This document shows positions 1 to 12,718 of a stretch of DNA of 64,000 nucleotides, piece by piece (the first letter of the stretch is position 1; each line of letters starts with the position of its first letter). Under the pieces are notes generated by a model. That model was given only the letters and a program-made list of their open reading frames with translations. It did not search any database and was not told the origin of the DNA. The DNA is from Melitaea cinxia (Eukaryota > Arthropoda > Insecta > Lepidoptera > Nymphalidae), in contig NC_059399.1 of the NCBI RefSeq assembly GCF_905220565.1, positions 15,120,501 through 15,184,500 of the forward strand, written 5' to 3'. Both the position numbers and the translations under genes were made by a program.

Positions 1-1268
1 TATGTAGTGAAAAGACTTTCGTTTGTAGTTGAATAGAACTTACAGAAAATTGAAGTTAAAACCGCGGAAGTACGAAAATTTCGACTTCGACTGATTCGAT
101 GCGAGCCAGTTACCAATGGATGATCTTCACAATTACTACAAACGTCATAAATCATTGAGGGACCCCCAAAGAGGTTTTTAATTAAAAGACTTTCGTTTGT
201 AGTTGAATAGAACTTACAGAAAATTGAAGTGAGATCCGCGGGAGTACGAAAACTTCGACTTCGACTGATTCGGTGCGAGCCAGTTACCGGTGGATGATCT
301 TCACAATTACTTCAAACGTCATAAATCATTGAGAGACCTCCAAAGAGGTTTGTAGTGAAAAAACTTTCGTTTGTAGTTAAATAGAACTTACAGAAAATTG
401 AAGTTAAAACTGCGGAAGTACGAAAATTTCGACTTCCACTGATTCAGTGCGAGCCAGTTATCGATGGATGGTCTTCACAATTACTACAAACGTCATAAAT
501 CATTGAGGGACCTCCAAAGAGGTTTGTAGTGAAGAAATTTTCGTTTGTAGTTGAATAAAACTTACAGAAAATTGAAGTGAGACCCGCGGGAGTACGAAAA
601 TATCGATTTCTACATGTTCCGTGTGAGCCATTACATATGGATGGTCTTTACGGTTACTACAAACGTCTTGAATGATTAAGGAGCCTCCAAAGAGGTATGT
701 AGTGAAAAGACTTTCGTTTGTAGTTGAATAGAACTTACAGAAAATTGAAGTTAAAACCGCGGAAGTACGAAAATTTCGACTTCCACTGATTCAGTGCGAG
801 CCAGTTATCGATGGATGGTCTTCACAATTACTACAAACGTCATAAATCATTGAGGGACCTCCAAAGAGGTTTGTAGTGAAGAAAATTTCGTTTGTAGTTG
901 AATAAAACTTACAGAAAATTGAAGTGAGACCCGCGGGAGTACGAAAATATCGATTTCTACATGTTCTGTGCGAGCCATTACATATGGATGGTCTTTACGG
1001 TTACTAGAAACGTCTTGAATGATTAAGGAGCCTACAAAGAGGTATGAAGTGAAAAGACTTTCGTTTGTAGTTGAATAGAACTTACAGAAAATTGAAGTTA
1101 AAACCGCGGAAGTACGAAAATTTCGACTTCGACTGATTCGATGCGAGCCAGTTACCGATGGATGATCTTCACAATTACTATAAACGTCTAAAATGATTGA
1201 GGGATCTCTCGAGATGTTTGTAGAAGAGATATTTTTGTTTGCAGTAGAATAAAAATTACAGAAAATCC
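1..1268 (-). repeat. 174-bp satellite array, left arm (minus-oriented)
   Basis: About seven tandem monomers with a 174-bp period; the anchor CAAAGAGG recurs near 167, 341 and 515. They are the reverse complement of the array starting at 2174. Two monomer types alternate in part. Type A carries the CGACTTCGACTGATTCG segment, and type B carries CGATTTCTACATGTTC with CATTACATATGG. The array runs off the left edge of the window. The last monomer (about 1190-1268) is visibly decayed, as expected at a satellite edge. No gene is seen in it. Confidence 0.95.
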
Positions 1269-2173
1269 GAATCCTAAGTAAACTGTACTGTTACTAACAA
1301 TAAGACTCTCGTTATTATTTCCAATATATAATTCGAAGTCTTTTCATTGTAAGTTCTTAGTCATTGTGTACCCGTAAACAAAAAGAAAGACTTATATTTA
1401 CACACACAAGAAAACACACCCACACACACACTCATACACACATAGTTATTAGTAACACACATTAGTAATGTTTTCTTAAACATTATATTAAGTTTAGTTT
1501 ATTTTAAATACATATTGAATATTTTTATTATGAAAATTTGTCGTACGGACACGACGACCTAAATAATACGGTTGTAATGATAATGGTCACTTTACAACTT
1601 TGTTTTTTTGGTATATATAATTGTGACTACAAATTTTGAAATTATTCAGTTTTCATATTAATCAAAATAAATGCGTCTTGCAATGCGGCAAATATGCCAC
1701 TTATTATTCTTGAGTCTTTAAAACATTTGCGGTTTATCGATGACAAAGACAGACTAGTACTGTAGAGTAGCGGTGTCTGGGACATTGCAACTATTGCAAT
1801 AAACGCTAAGATGTCGAAAGATTATCTTTATTTATTTGTCGCAAAACAGGAACAATATTTAAAAAAATCACGTTATGCGTATGCCTGGAATCTACCGAAA
1901 ATGAGAGTAATGTTGAAGTCACTATTGACAACACTGTTGACGCTACATTAGTCTATCGGTGAAACAAATTGCTTGTTACCTACTTTACGCAAAGATACAA
2001 ATATATCAAAAAGTGAATATAATAGAAGTAGTATAAAGAAGTGAATAGTCCGCTCTCAAAAGACGCGTTGTACCGTTAAAGGAGCATGAATACGAGGTTC
2101 TTCTCGGATGGGCGGATACTGTCTACGAAATTTATGTTGAAATCTATTTTTTCGTACTTTCGCAACTCTCACG
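1269..2173. other. Spacer between the opposed satellite arrays
   Basis: AT-rich DNA without satellite monomers and without a convincing open frame. It holds a CA-rich low-complexity stretch (about 1399-1443). I see no transposon termini or tRNA boxes. It would form the loop if the two opposed arrays paired. Confidence 0.6.
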
Positions 2174-3589
2174 TTGATTTTCTATAACTTTTATTGTAGT
2201 ACAAACGAAAATTTCTTCACTACAAACCTTGGTAGTAATTGTGAAGATCATCCATCGGTAACTGGATCACACCGAATCAGTCGAAGTCGAAGTTTTCGTA
2301 CTCCCGCGGATCTCACTTCAATTTTCTGTAAGTTTTATTCAACTACAAACGAAAGTCTTTTAATTAAAAACCTCTTTGGAGGTCCCTCAATGATTTATGA
2401 CGTTTGTAGTAATTGTGAAGATCATCCATCGGTAACTGGCTCGCATCGAATCAGTCGAAGTCGAAATTTTCGTACTTCCGCGGTTTTAACTTCAATTTTC
2501 TGTAAGTTCTATTCAACTACAAACGAAAGTCTTTTCACTTCATACCTCTTTGGAGGCTCCTTAATCATTCAAGACGTTTGTAGTAACCGTAAAGACCATC
2601 CATATGTAATGGCTCACACGGAACATGTAGAAATCGATATTTTCGTACTTCCGCGGCTGTCTCTTCAATTTTCTGTAATTTTTATTTAACTACAAACAAA
2701 AGTATTTTCACTACAAACCTCTTTGGAGGTCCCTCAATGATTTATGACGTTTTTAGTAATCGTAAATACCATCCATCGGTAACTGGCTCGCACCGAATCA
2801 GTCGAAGTCGAAGTTTTCGTACTCGCGCGGATCTCACTTCAATTTTCTGTAAGTTCTATTCAACTACAAACGAAAGTCTTTTAATTAAAAACCTCCTTGG
2901 AGGTCCCTCAATGATTTATGACGTTTGTAGTAATTGTGAAGATCATCCATCGGTAACTGGCTCGCATCGAATCAGTCGAAGTCGAAATTTTCGTACTTCC
3001 GCGGTTTTAACTTCAATTTTCTGTAAGTTCTATTCAACTACAAACGAAAGTCTTTTAACTAAAAACCTCTTTGGAGGTCCCTCAATGATTTATGACGTTT
3101 GTAGTAATTGTGAAGATCATCCATCGGTAACTGGCTCGCATCGAATCAGTCGAAGTCGAAATTTTCGTACTTCCGCGGTTTTAACTTCAATTTTCTGTAA
3201 GTTCTATTCAACTACAAACGAAAGTCTTTTAACTAAAAACCTCTTTGGAGGTCCCTCAATGATTTATGACGTTTGTAGTAATTGTGAAGATCATCCATCG
3301 GTAACTGGCTCGCATCGAATCAGTCGAAGTCGAAATTTTCCTACTTCCACGGTTTTAACTTCAATTTTCTGTAAGTTCTATTCAACTACAAACGAAAGTC
3401 TTTTCACTACATACCTCTTTGGAGGCTCCTTAATCATTCAAGACGTTTGTAGTAACCGTAAAGACCATCCATATGTAATGGCTCACACGGAACATGTAGA
3501 AATCGATATTTTCGTACTCCCGCGGGTCTCACTTCAATTTTCTGTAAGTTTTATTCAACTACAAACGAAAGTTTTTTCACTACAAACCT

Positions 3590-5965
3590 CTTTGGAGGTC
3601 CCTCAATGATTTGTGATGTTTGTAGTAATCGTAAAGACCAACCATATGTAATGGCTCACACGGAACATGTAGAAATCGATATTTTCGTACTTCCGCGGCT
3701 GTCTCTTTAATTTTCAGTAAGTTTTATTCAACTACAAACAAAAGTCTTTTCACTACAAACCTCTTTGGAGGTCCCTCAAGGATTTATGACGTTTGTAGTA
3801 ATTGTGAAGATCATCCATCGGTAACTGGCTCGCATCGAATCAGTCGAAGTCGAAGTTTTCGTACTCCCGCGGATCTCACTTCAATTTTCTGTAAGTTCTA
3901 TTCAACTACAAACGAAAGTCTTTTAATTAAAAACCTCTTTGGAGGTCCCTCAATGATTTATGACGTTTGTAATAATTGTAAAGATCATCCATCGGTAACT
4001 GGCTCGCATCGAATCAGTCGAAGTCGAAATTTTCGTACTTCCGCGGTTTTAACTTCAATTTTCTGTAAGTTCTATTCAACTACAAACGAAAGTCTTTTCA
4101 CTTCATACCTCTTTGTAGGCTCCTTAATCATTCAAGACGTTTCTAGTAACCGTAAAGACCATCCATATGTAATGGCTCGCACAGAACATGTAGAAATCGA
4201 TATTTTCGTACTCCCGCGGGTCTCACTTCAATTTTCTGTAAGTTTTATTCAACTACAAACGAAATTTTCTTCACTACAAACCTCTTTGGAGGTCCCTCAA
4301 TGATTTATGACGTTTGTAGTAATTGTGAAGACCATCCATCGATAACTGGCTCGCACTGAATCAGTGGAAGTCGAAATTTTCGTACTTCCGCGGTTTTAAC
4401 TTCAATTTTCTGTAAGTTCTATTCAACTACAAACGAAAGTCTTTTCACTACATACCTCTTTGGAGGCTCCTTAATCATTCAAGACGTTTGTAGTAACCGT
4501 AAAGACCATCCATATGTAATGGCTCACACGGAACATGTAGAAATCGATATTTTCGTACTCCCGCGGGTCTCACTTCAATTTTCTGTAAGTTTTATTCAAC
4601 TACAAACGAAAATTTCTTCACTACAAACCTCTTTGGAGGTCCCTCAATGATTTATGACGTTTGTAGTAATTGTGAAGACCATCCATCGATAACTGGCTCG
4701 CACTGAATCAGTGGAAGTCGAAATTTTCGTACTTCCGCAGTTTTAACTTCAATTTTCTGTAAGTTCTATTTAACTACAAACGAAAGTTTTTTCACTACAA
4801 ACCTCTTTGGAGGTCTCTCAATGATTTATGACGTTTGAAGTAATTGTGAAGATCATCCACCGGTAACTGGCTCGCACCGAATCAGTCGAAGTCGAAGTTT
4901 TCGTACTCCCGCGGATCTCACTTCAATTTTCTGTAAGTTCTATTCAACTACAAACGAAAGTCTTTTAATTAAAAACCTCTTTGGGGGTCCCTCAATGATT
5001 TATGACGTTTGTAGTAATTGTGAAGATCATCCATCGGTAACTGGCTCGCATCGAATCAGTCGAAGTCGAAATTTTCGTACTTCCGCGGTTTTAACTTCAA
5101 TTTTCTGTAAGTTCTATTCAACTACAAACGAAAGTCTTTTCACTACATACCTCTTTGGAGGCTCCTTAATCATTCAAGACGTTTGTAGTAACCGTAAAGA
5201 CCATCCATATGTAATGGCTCACACGGAACATGTAGAAATCGATATTTTCGTACTTCCGCGGCTGTCTCTTCAATTTTCTGTAATTTTTATTTAACTACAA
5301 ACAAAAGTATTTTCACTACAAACCTCTTTGGAGGTCCCTCAACGATTTATGACGTTTTTAGTAATCGTAAATACCATCCATCGGTAACTGGCTCGCACCG
5401 AATCAGTCGAAGTCGAAGTTTTCGTACTCGCGCGGATCTCACTTCAATTTTCTGTAAGTTCTATTCAACTACAAACGAAAGTCTTTTAATTAAAAACCTC
5501 CTTGGAGGTCCCTCAATGATTTATGACGTTTGTAGTAATTGTGAAGATCATCCATCGGTAACTGGCTCGCATCGAATCAGTCGAAGTCGAAATTTTCGTA
5601 CTTCCGCGGTTTTAACTTCAATTTTCTGTAAGTTCTATTCAACTACAAACGAAAGTCTTTTAATTAAAAACCTCTTTGGAGGTCCCTCAATGATTTATGA
5701 CATTTGTAGTAATTGTGAAGATCATCCACCGGTAACTGGATCGCACCGAATCAGTCGAAGTCGAAATTTTCGTACTCCCGCGGGTCTCATTTCAATTTTC
5801 TGTAAGTTCTATTTAACTACAAACGAAAGTTTTTTCACTACATACCTCTTTGGAGGTCCCTCAATGATTTGTGACGTTTGTAGTAATCGTAAAGACCAAC
5901 CATATGTAATGGCTCACACGGAACATGTAGAAATCGATATTTTCGTACTTCCGCGGCTGTCTCTT
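3590..5965 (+). repeat. Higher-order satellite block, copy 1
   Basis: A run of about 13.7 monomers that recurs almost base for base 3434 bp downstream. The same monomer order and private variants appear in both copies: CTTTGTAGGCTCC at 4108 and 7542, CTTTGGGGGTCC at 4979 and 8413, and CTCGCGCGG near 5427 and 8861. Few substitutions separate the copies; examples are GATG/GACG near 3616 and 7050, and GACATTTG/GACGTTTG near 5699 and 9133. Confidence 0.9.
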
Positions 5966-6538
5966 CAATTTTCAGTAAGTTTTATTCAACTACAAACAAA
6001 AGTCTTTTCACTACAAACCTCTTTGGAGGTCCCTCAAGGATTTATGACGTTTGTAGTAATTGTGAAGATCATCCATCGGTAACTGGCTCGCATCGAATCA
6101 GTCGAAGTCGAAGTTTTCGTACTCCCGCGGGTCTCACTTCAATTTTCTGTAAGTTCTATTTAACTACAAACGAAAGTTTTTTCACTACAAACCTCTTTGG
6201 AGGTCCCTCAATGATTTGTGACGTTTGTAGTAATCGTAAAGACCAACCATATGTAATGGCTCACACGGAACATGTAGAAATCGATATTTTCGTACTTCCG
6301 CGGCTGTCTCTTCAATTTTCAGTAAGTTTTATTCAACTACAAACAAAAGTCTTTTCACTACAAACCTCTTTGGAGGTCCCTCAAGGATTTATGACGTTTG
6401 TAGTAATTGTGAAGATCATCCATCGGTAACTGGCTCGCATCGAATCAGTCGAAGTCGAAGTTTTCGTACTCCCGCGGATCTCACTTCAATTTTCTGTAAG
6501 TTCTATTTAACTACAAACGAAAGTTTTTTCACTACAAA
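5842..6538 (+). repeat. Tandem 348-bp dimer (B-A) duplicated
   Basis: Two successive two-monomer units, from about 5842 and 6190, have the same B-then-A order. They share the CAATGATTTGTGACG variant and the CAAGGATTTATGACG variant. This is a second, smaller level of duplication within the satellite. Confidence 0.8.
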
Positions 6539-7023
6539 CCTCTTTGGAGGTCTCTCAATGATTTATGACATTTGAAGTAATTGTGAAGATCATCCACCGG
6601 TAACTGGCTCGCACCGAACCAGTCGAAGTCGAAGTTTTCGTACTCCCGCGGATCTCACTTCAATTTTCTGTAAGTTCTATTCAACTACAAACGAAAGTCT
6701 TTTAATTAAAAACCTCTTTGGAGGTCCCTCAATGATTTATGACGTTTGTAGTAATTGTGAAGATCATCCATCGGTAACTGGCTCGCACCGAATCAGTCGA
6801 AGTCGAAGTTTTCTATTCAACTACAAACGAAAGTCTTTTCACTACATACCTCTTTGGAGGCTCCTTAATCATTCAAGACGTTTGTAATAACCGTAAAGAC
6901 CATCCATATGTAATGGCTCACACGGAACGTAGAAAATCGATATTTTCGTACTCCCGCGGATCTCACTTCAATTTTCTCTAAGTTCTATTTAACTACAAAC
7001 GAAAGTTTTTTCACTACAAACCT

Positions 7024-9399
7024 CTTTGGAGGTCCCTCAATGATTTGTGACGTTTGTAGTAATCGTAAAGACCAACCATATGTAATGGCTCACACGGAAC
7101 ATGTAGAAATCGATATTTTCGTACTTCCGCGGCTGTCTCTTTAATTTTCAGTAAGTTTTATTCAACTACAAACTAAAGTCTTTTCACTACAAACCTCTTT
7201 GGAGGTCCCTCAAGGATTTATGACGTTTGTAGTAATTGTGAAGATCATCCATCGGTAACTGGCTCGCATCGAATCAGTCGAAGTCGAAGTTTTCGTACTC
7301 CCGCGGATCTCACTTCAATTTTCTGTAAGTTCTATTCAACTACAAACGAAAGTCTTTTAATTAAAAACCTCTTTGGAGGTCCCTCAATGATTTATGACGT
7401 TTGTAATAATTGTAAAGATCATCCATCGGTAACTGGCTCGCATCGAATCAGTCGAAGTCGAAATTTTCGTACTTCCGCGGTTTTAACTTCAATTTTCTGT
7501 AAGTTCTATTCAACTACAAACGAAAGTCTTTTCACTTCATACCTCTTTGTAGGCTCCTTAATCATTCAAGACGTTTCTAGTAACCGTAAAGACCATCCAT
7601 ATGTAATGGCTCGCACAGAACATGTAGAAATCGATATTTTCGTACTCCCGCGGGTCTCACTTCAATTTTCTGTAAGTTTTATTCAACTACAAACGAAATT
7701 TTCTTCACTACAAACCTCTTTGGAGGTCCCTCAATGATTTATGACGTTTGTAGTAATTGTGAAGACCATCCATCGATAACTGGCTCGCACTGAATCAGTG
7801 GAAGTCGAAATTTTCGTACTTCCGCGGTTTTAACTTCAATTTTCTGTAAGTTCTATTCAACTACAAACGAAAGTCTTTTCACTACATACCTCTTTGGAGG
7901 CTCCTTAATCATTCAAGACGTTTGTAGTAACCGTAAAGACCATCCATATGTAATGGCTCACACGGAACATGTAGAAATCGATATTTTCGTACTCCCGCGG
8001 GTCTCACTTCAATTTTCTGTAAGTTTTATTCAACTACAAACGAAAATTTCTTCACTACAAACCTCTTTGGAGGTCCCTCAATGATTTATGACGTTTGTAG
8101 TAATTGTGAAGACCATCCATCGATAACTGGCTCGCACTGAATCAGTGGAAGTCGAAATTTTCGTACTTCCGCAGTTTTAACTTCAATTTTCTGTAAGTTC
8201 TATTTAACTACAAACGAAAGTTTTTTCACTACAAACCTCTTTGGAGGTCTCTCAATGATTTATGACGTTTGAAGTAATTGTGAAGATCATCCACCGGTAA
8301 CTGGCTCGCACCGAATCAGTCGAAGTCGAAGTTTTCGTACTCCCGCGGATCTCACTTCAATTTTCTGTAAGTTCTATTCAACTACAAACGAAAGTCTTTT
8401 AATTAAAAACCTCTTTGGGGGTCCCTCAATGATTTATGACGTTTGTAGTAATTGTGAAGATCATCCATCGGTAACTGGCTCGCATCGAATCAGTCGAAGT
8501 CGAAATTTTCGTACTTCCGCGGTTTTAACTTCAATTTTCTGTAAGTTCTATTCAACTACAAACGAAAGTCTTTTCACTACATACCTCTTTGGAGGCTCCT
8601 TAATCATTCAAGACGTTTGTAGTAACCGTAAAGACCATCCATATGTAATGGCTCACACGGAACATGTAGAAATCGATATTTTCGTACTTCCGCGGCTGTC
8701 TCTTCAATTTTCTGTAATTTTTATTTAACTACAAACAAAAGTATTTTCACTACAAACCTCTTTGGAGGTCCCTCAACGATTTATGACGTTTTTAGTAATC
8801 GTAAATACCATCCATCGGTAACTGGCTCGCACCGAATCAGTCGAAGTCGAAGTTTTCGTACTCGCGCGGATCTCACTTCAATTTTCTGTAAGTTCTATTC
8901 AACTACAAACGAAAGTCTTTTAATTAAAAACCTCCTTGGAGGTCCCTCAATGATTTATGACGTTTGTAGTAATTGTGAAGATCATCCATCGGTAACTGGC
9001 TCGCATCGAATCAGTCGAAGTCGAAATTTTCGTACTTCCGCGGTTTTAACTTCAATTTTCTGTAAGTTCTATTCAACTACAAACGAAAGTCTTTTAATTA
9101 AAAACCTCTTTGGAGGTCCCTCAATGATTTATGACGTTTGTAGTAATTGTGAAGATCATCCACCGGTAACTGGATCGCACCGAATCAGTCGAAGTCGAAA
9201 TTTTCGTACTCCCGCGGGTCTCACTTCAATTTTCTGTAAGTTCTATTTAACTACAAACGAAAGTTTTTTCACTACATACCTCTTTGGAGGTCCCTCAATG
9301 ATTTGTGACGTTTGTAGTAATCGTAAAGACCAACCATATGTAATGGCTCACACGGAACATGTAGAAATCGATATTTTCGTACTTCCGCGGCTGTCTCTT
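7024..9399 (+). repeat. Higher-order satellite block, copy 2
   Basis: Second copy of the block at 3590-5965, offset by 3434 bp. Similarity ends near 9399, where copy 2 passes into the decaying edge of the array while copy 1 continues with ordinary monomers. The high identity implies a recent segmental duplication or unequal exchange within the array. Confidence 0.9.
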
Positions 9400-9545
9400 C
9401 AATTTTCTTTAATTTTTACTCAACTACAAACGAAAATCTTTTCACTCAAACCTCTATAGAGGTCCCTCAATCATTTTAGACGTATGCAGTAATTGTGAAG
9501 ACCATCCATCGGTAACTGGCTCGCACTGAATCACTGGTTTTCTTA

Positions 9546-11351
9546 CTTTCACTGCATTTGATACTGTTATATATTACGAGTATGTCATATTAATTTATCA
9601 CAAACTAAAAAAGTGATGACTATAAATCGCTACGGAAATTATCGTTCAATTAACCTGTAATTGTAATTATTGAGGCTTTCAAATCTATTTTATAGAGGTA
9701 AAATTCATGACGATAATTGCTCGCAATTTATTATTTTTTATATTTTTAATTATTTTTTTTCTAGCTTACTAAAAACAAAACAAAATGCACTACAATCATC
9801 TATCAACGTTCCTCTATAAGAATCGAAGAAAAAAATTTTTTATTTTAAATGTGGGGGGATGCAATATTTTTTGGTGCCAAAAAAATTTTTTTTGTACAAC
9901 TACAAAAAAAGTTGTTGTCACTACTATCAACTACTAACCAATATCTATTAAATGAATCCAAAAAAAAACATTTTTTCCAAAGTCGGGTGCCAAGTTCACA
10001 CAGCCGTATGTTTCGATCAATGTTACTCGTAGAATGAAAGGGATGAAAAAAAATCTAATTTCGACCCAATCCCCATGAAAATAAACCCATCAGAAGTTAC
10101 TGCCCATTTTTGTATCGAAATGGGACATTTCTAATAAACACACAATAAGGTTGCAATGAAGGTATCCTGATCGTTTCTATCGGATTCCAAACGACTAGGA
10201 ATACGAATAAAATGAGTTTGTTTTGTATCTCTTTTATTATTACGATATTACGTACGTCTGTAAACAAATAGGGTCAATGTATGAGTTTAATTTATTGTAC
10301 TTGTAATATAACCGTAGCACCAGAATACCTTTTTTAAACTGTTATTGTGTCATGTTAAGTAAGAAAACTTTTTTTTTTCAGGAGTTTTGCTTTTCAAGAA
10401 CGCAAAAGTTTCAAAAACTCTAAATTATTATACTATAGTACTTATGATACTTGAAATAATAATCTTTGAATAAAACAAAACTCGAAGAATACTAAAAACA
10501 AACTTTTCATATTTTATCCATTAGTAATTAAGTTAACAATTATACTAATCATTCATCAAAATTAACTGTAAAAAAAACTAAATATTATTTAACCGTAACC
10601 TATTAGATTATCGCGCAAAGGTCATTTATCGATAATAACAATAAACGTTATTTACTTACATAAAATCCTATCTAACTACGGATAACAGTTTGATATGAAC
10701 AAGTATGTAACACATAGAATTAAAGCGGCGAACACTTCCCAAGATAAATATTAGCGGAGGCCCACAGACCCGAGATTATCTTACGCCATTACGGAATTAA
10801 ACTAAATGGAAACTTTTCATCCCTAACAATAGAACCCCTAAAAATAGCTCCATTACATCAGACCTACCACTTATGTGTATGGGTAAGATTGTACGTTTAT
10901 ACCACTGTTTTATACGCGATACAGGATAACAGCCTGGGAATGTCCTATGGGTAATGGTACCTTTTCGTATTAAGCAAAGGGATTGGAGCTTAATAGCGGA
11001 TTGATAAAAATATATTCCTCGGAATTCCTTCGGAGATATTTAGATTTTTTTTAACGTTTCGCATCACAATAGTGCTGGAAATTTTGATACTCGGTAGCGA
11101 TACAAAGTTTGTTAGTGATAGTCTGATATACAATGTAAGAAAATCACTCTACATATTTTTTTACCGATAGAGTGGTAAAAGCGCGTACAGTCCACTTGAT
11201 GAAGAGCGGAGACTGGTAACAGCTTCCGAGATCGGTATCAGCTTCCCCCAGGAACTCTAACTACATTGTCCAACGCTGGCTCTTCATAAGAACAGTGTTA
11301 TTTATTTAATTTTATTAAAGAATGAGGTGCATAGCTTTGAGCCACGGTTAA
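9546..11351. other. AT-rich non-coding DNA right of the satellite
   Basis: Contains A/T homopolymer runs and no coding region or recognisable transposon. The small open frame at 9849-10037 is built of lysine and asparagine codons in an A-rich run and looks accidental. Confidence 0.5.
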
Positions 11352-11472
11352 GCTGCTCTAGATTTTGAGCATAATATTATTATTGTATAACTATTACATT
11401 TTAAATAAGTAGTAAGTTTAATTTAATTAATATATACACATTTATAAATATATGCTCAAAATCTGGAGCAGC
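11352..11472. repeat. 22-bp inverted repeat
   Basis: GCTGCTCTAGATTTTGAGC-ATA at 11352-11373 is the reverse complement, with one mismatch, of 11451-11472. The right arm overlaps the start of the retroelement fragment at 11462. Confidence 0.75.
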
Positions 11473-11692
11473 ACGACTGAGAAAGTACCTCAAGCTTAGA
11501 GAAGATCTGAGCTAAATAGTACTGCTTTCAAGCAGTGTTGTATTCCTGTGGTGAGTAAGGTATCTAGAGCTCATGGGGGGGGGTCGGTGGTAGAGTCAAA
11601 AACGTGTTTGTTGTGCTTCTGGTGTTGCAAGCGTCTATATGCTACGGAAATCGCTTACTATCAGGTGAGTCGTACGCTTGTTTGCCGACCTT
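11462..11692 (+). mobile_element. Retroelement 3' fragment, family 1 (copy a)
   Basis: Starts with an AGCAGCACGACTGAG-like block, passes AAATAGTACTGCTTTCAAGC and GTTCCTGTGGTGAGTAAGG, and ends with TATCAGGTGAGTCGTACGCT. The same ordered blocks recur at 17850, 26628, 33550, 56413, 58221 and 58899. This is a common lepidopteran retroelement tail (recalled, not searched). No coding capacity. Confidence 0.75.
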
Positions 11693-12718
11693 TTCTGAAT
11701 TAAAAATAAAATAACGTATCTCTATATGAAACATATTTTATTTCAAAAAGAGATAAATCTGTTTCAATCAGATTATTTTCAATTTTATATATTATCCACT
11801 AAAACATTTATTTAATCAACTAACTATTAGTTAACATAAAATTCTATCAACGTTCAGATTCAAACATTGAATATTTTGTCTGTTTAACAGTTGATCAATC
11901 TCATTTTCAATTATTTTACGTAAAACATAGAAATGCGACAACATTTTCTCATTTAAACTGAAAGCCACATCAAGATCTCATTTTGGTTTCTAACCCGACA
12001 AGATTGTGGTTAACCCTAGCCATATTTACGTGTTGTAACATGTTCGTAAAAAGTTGTTGTTTTTTTACGATTTAAAGTCTACATATAAAACATTTGTAAT
12101 ATATTTATAGTTTCAATATAGTCTATATACAAAAATTTTCTTCTTTTAAATTATAGGAATACAAAAAAAATGACAAAATATACCATATTTTAAAACAAAC
12201 AAAAAAAACAAAACAAAACATTGATAAACAAGGCTTTCTATATCACAAAAAAATATCAAATTTCGGATCGAAAACTGAAAATATCGAGGCAATTAGTAAA
12301 ACTTTTTAAAAAACAATTAATCCTTGTAACACAAAAACAACAGCTATAACGAAATATGACATTAATAACTCGGATACTTTTGCTAAGACATAACAAGCCT
12401 GACAAAAACATGATAATTATAAATGAACTTCGAACTTCACTAACTTTCGTAACAAGCGCAACTACGTCTAAACCTATTTTCCACTTAAGCGAAACTTAAG
12501 AAAATTATGAAGTTGACGATGCTTACAATATAAATATTTATTATACTGTTTAGTTTTGTTTTTATTTTTTCGTTATTTGTTTTATGTTAAGGTAACACAA
12601 TAGATATTTACAATGGAAGACTTATAATTGCTATGAAGTTATTTCTCCGATAAATCATAATTTTAATGTTTTGAACAAATAATTCTGTTTGTTTGAAATA
12701 AACGAATTAAAAAACATC
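11693..12718. other. AT-rich non-coding DNA
   Basis: Homopolymer-rich. I see no gene, transposon end or RNA gene. Confidence 0.5.

Larger units (their letters stand above)
2174..9545 (+). repeat. 174-bp satellite array, right arm (plus-oriented)
   Basis: About 42 tandem monomers of 174 bp, anchored by CCTCTTTGGAGG at about 2369, 2548, 2719, 2893, 3066, 3240, 3414 and onward. Type A monomers (GAAGATCATCCATCGGTAAC) mix with type B (AAAGACCATCCATATGTAATG). A and B differ mainly over about 75 bp and share the rest. The period is 58 codons, so stop-poor frames run through several monomers and give proteins with a 58-residue repeat. Many monomers carry stops in that frame (for example at CGCACTGAATCAG), so I read these frames as by-products. 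The first monomer lacks about 30 bp near 2225, and the last (9440-9545) decays into unrelated sequence. Confidence 0.95.

Noticed and set aside
2174..9459. Nine plus-strand open frames of 72-290 codons encoding 58-residue repeats
   Set aside because: They arise because the 174-bp monomer is a multiple of three. Many monomers carry stops in the same frame, the minus arm has the same DNA reversed, and there is no start, splice or domain support.
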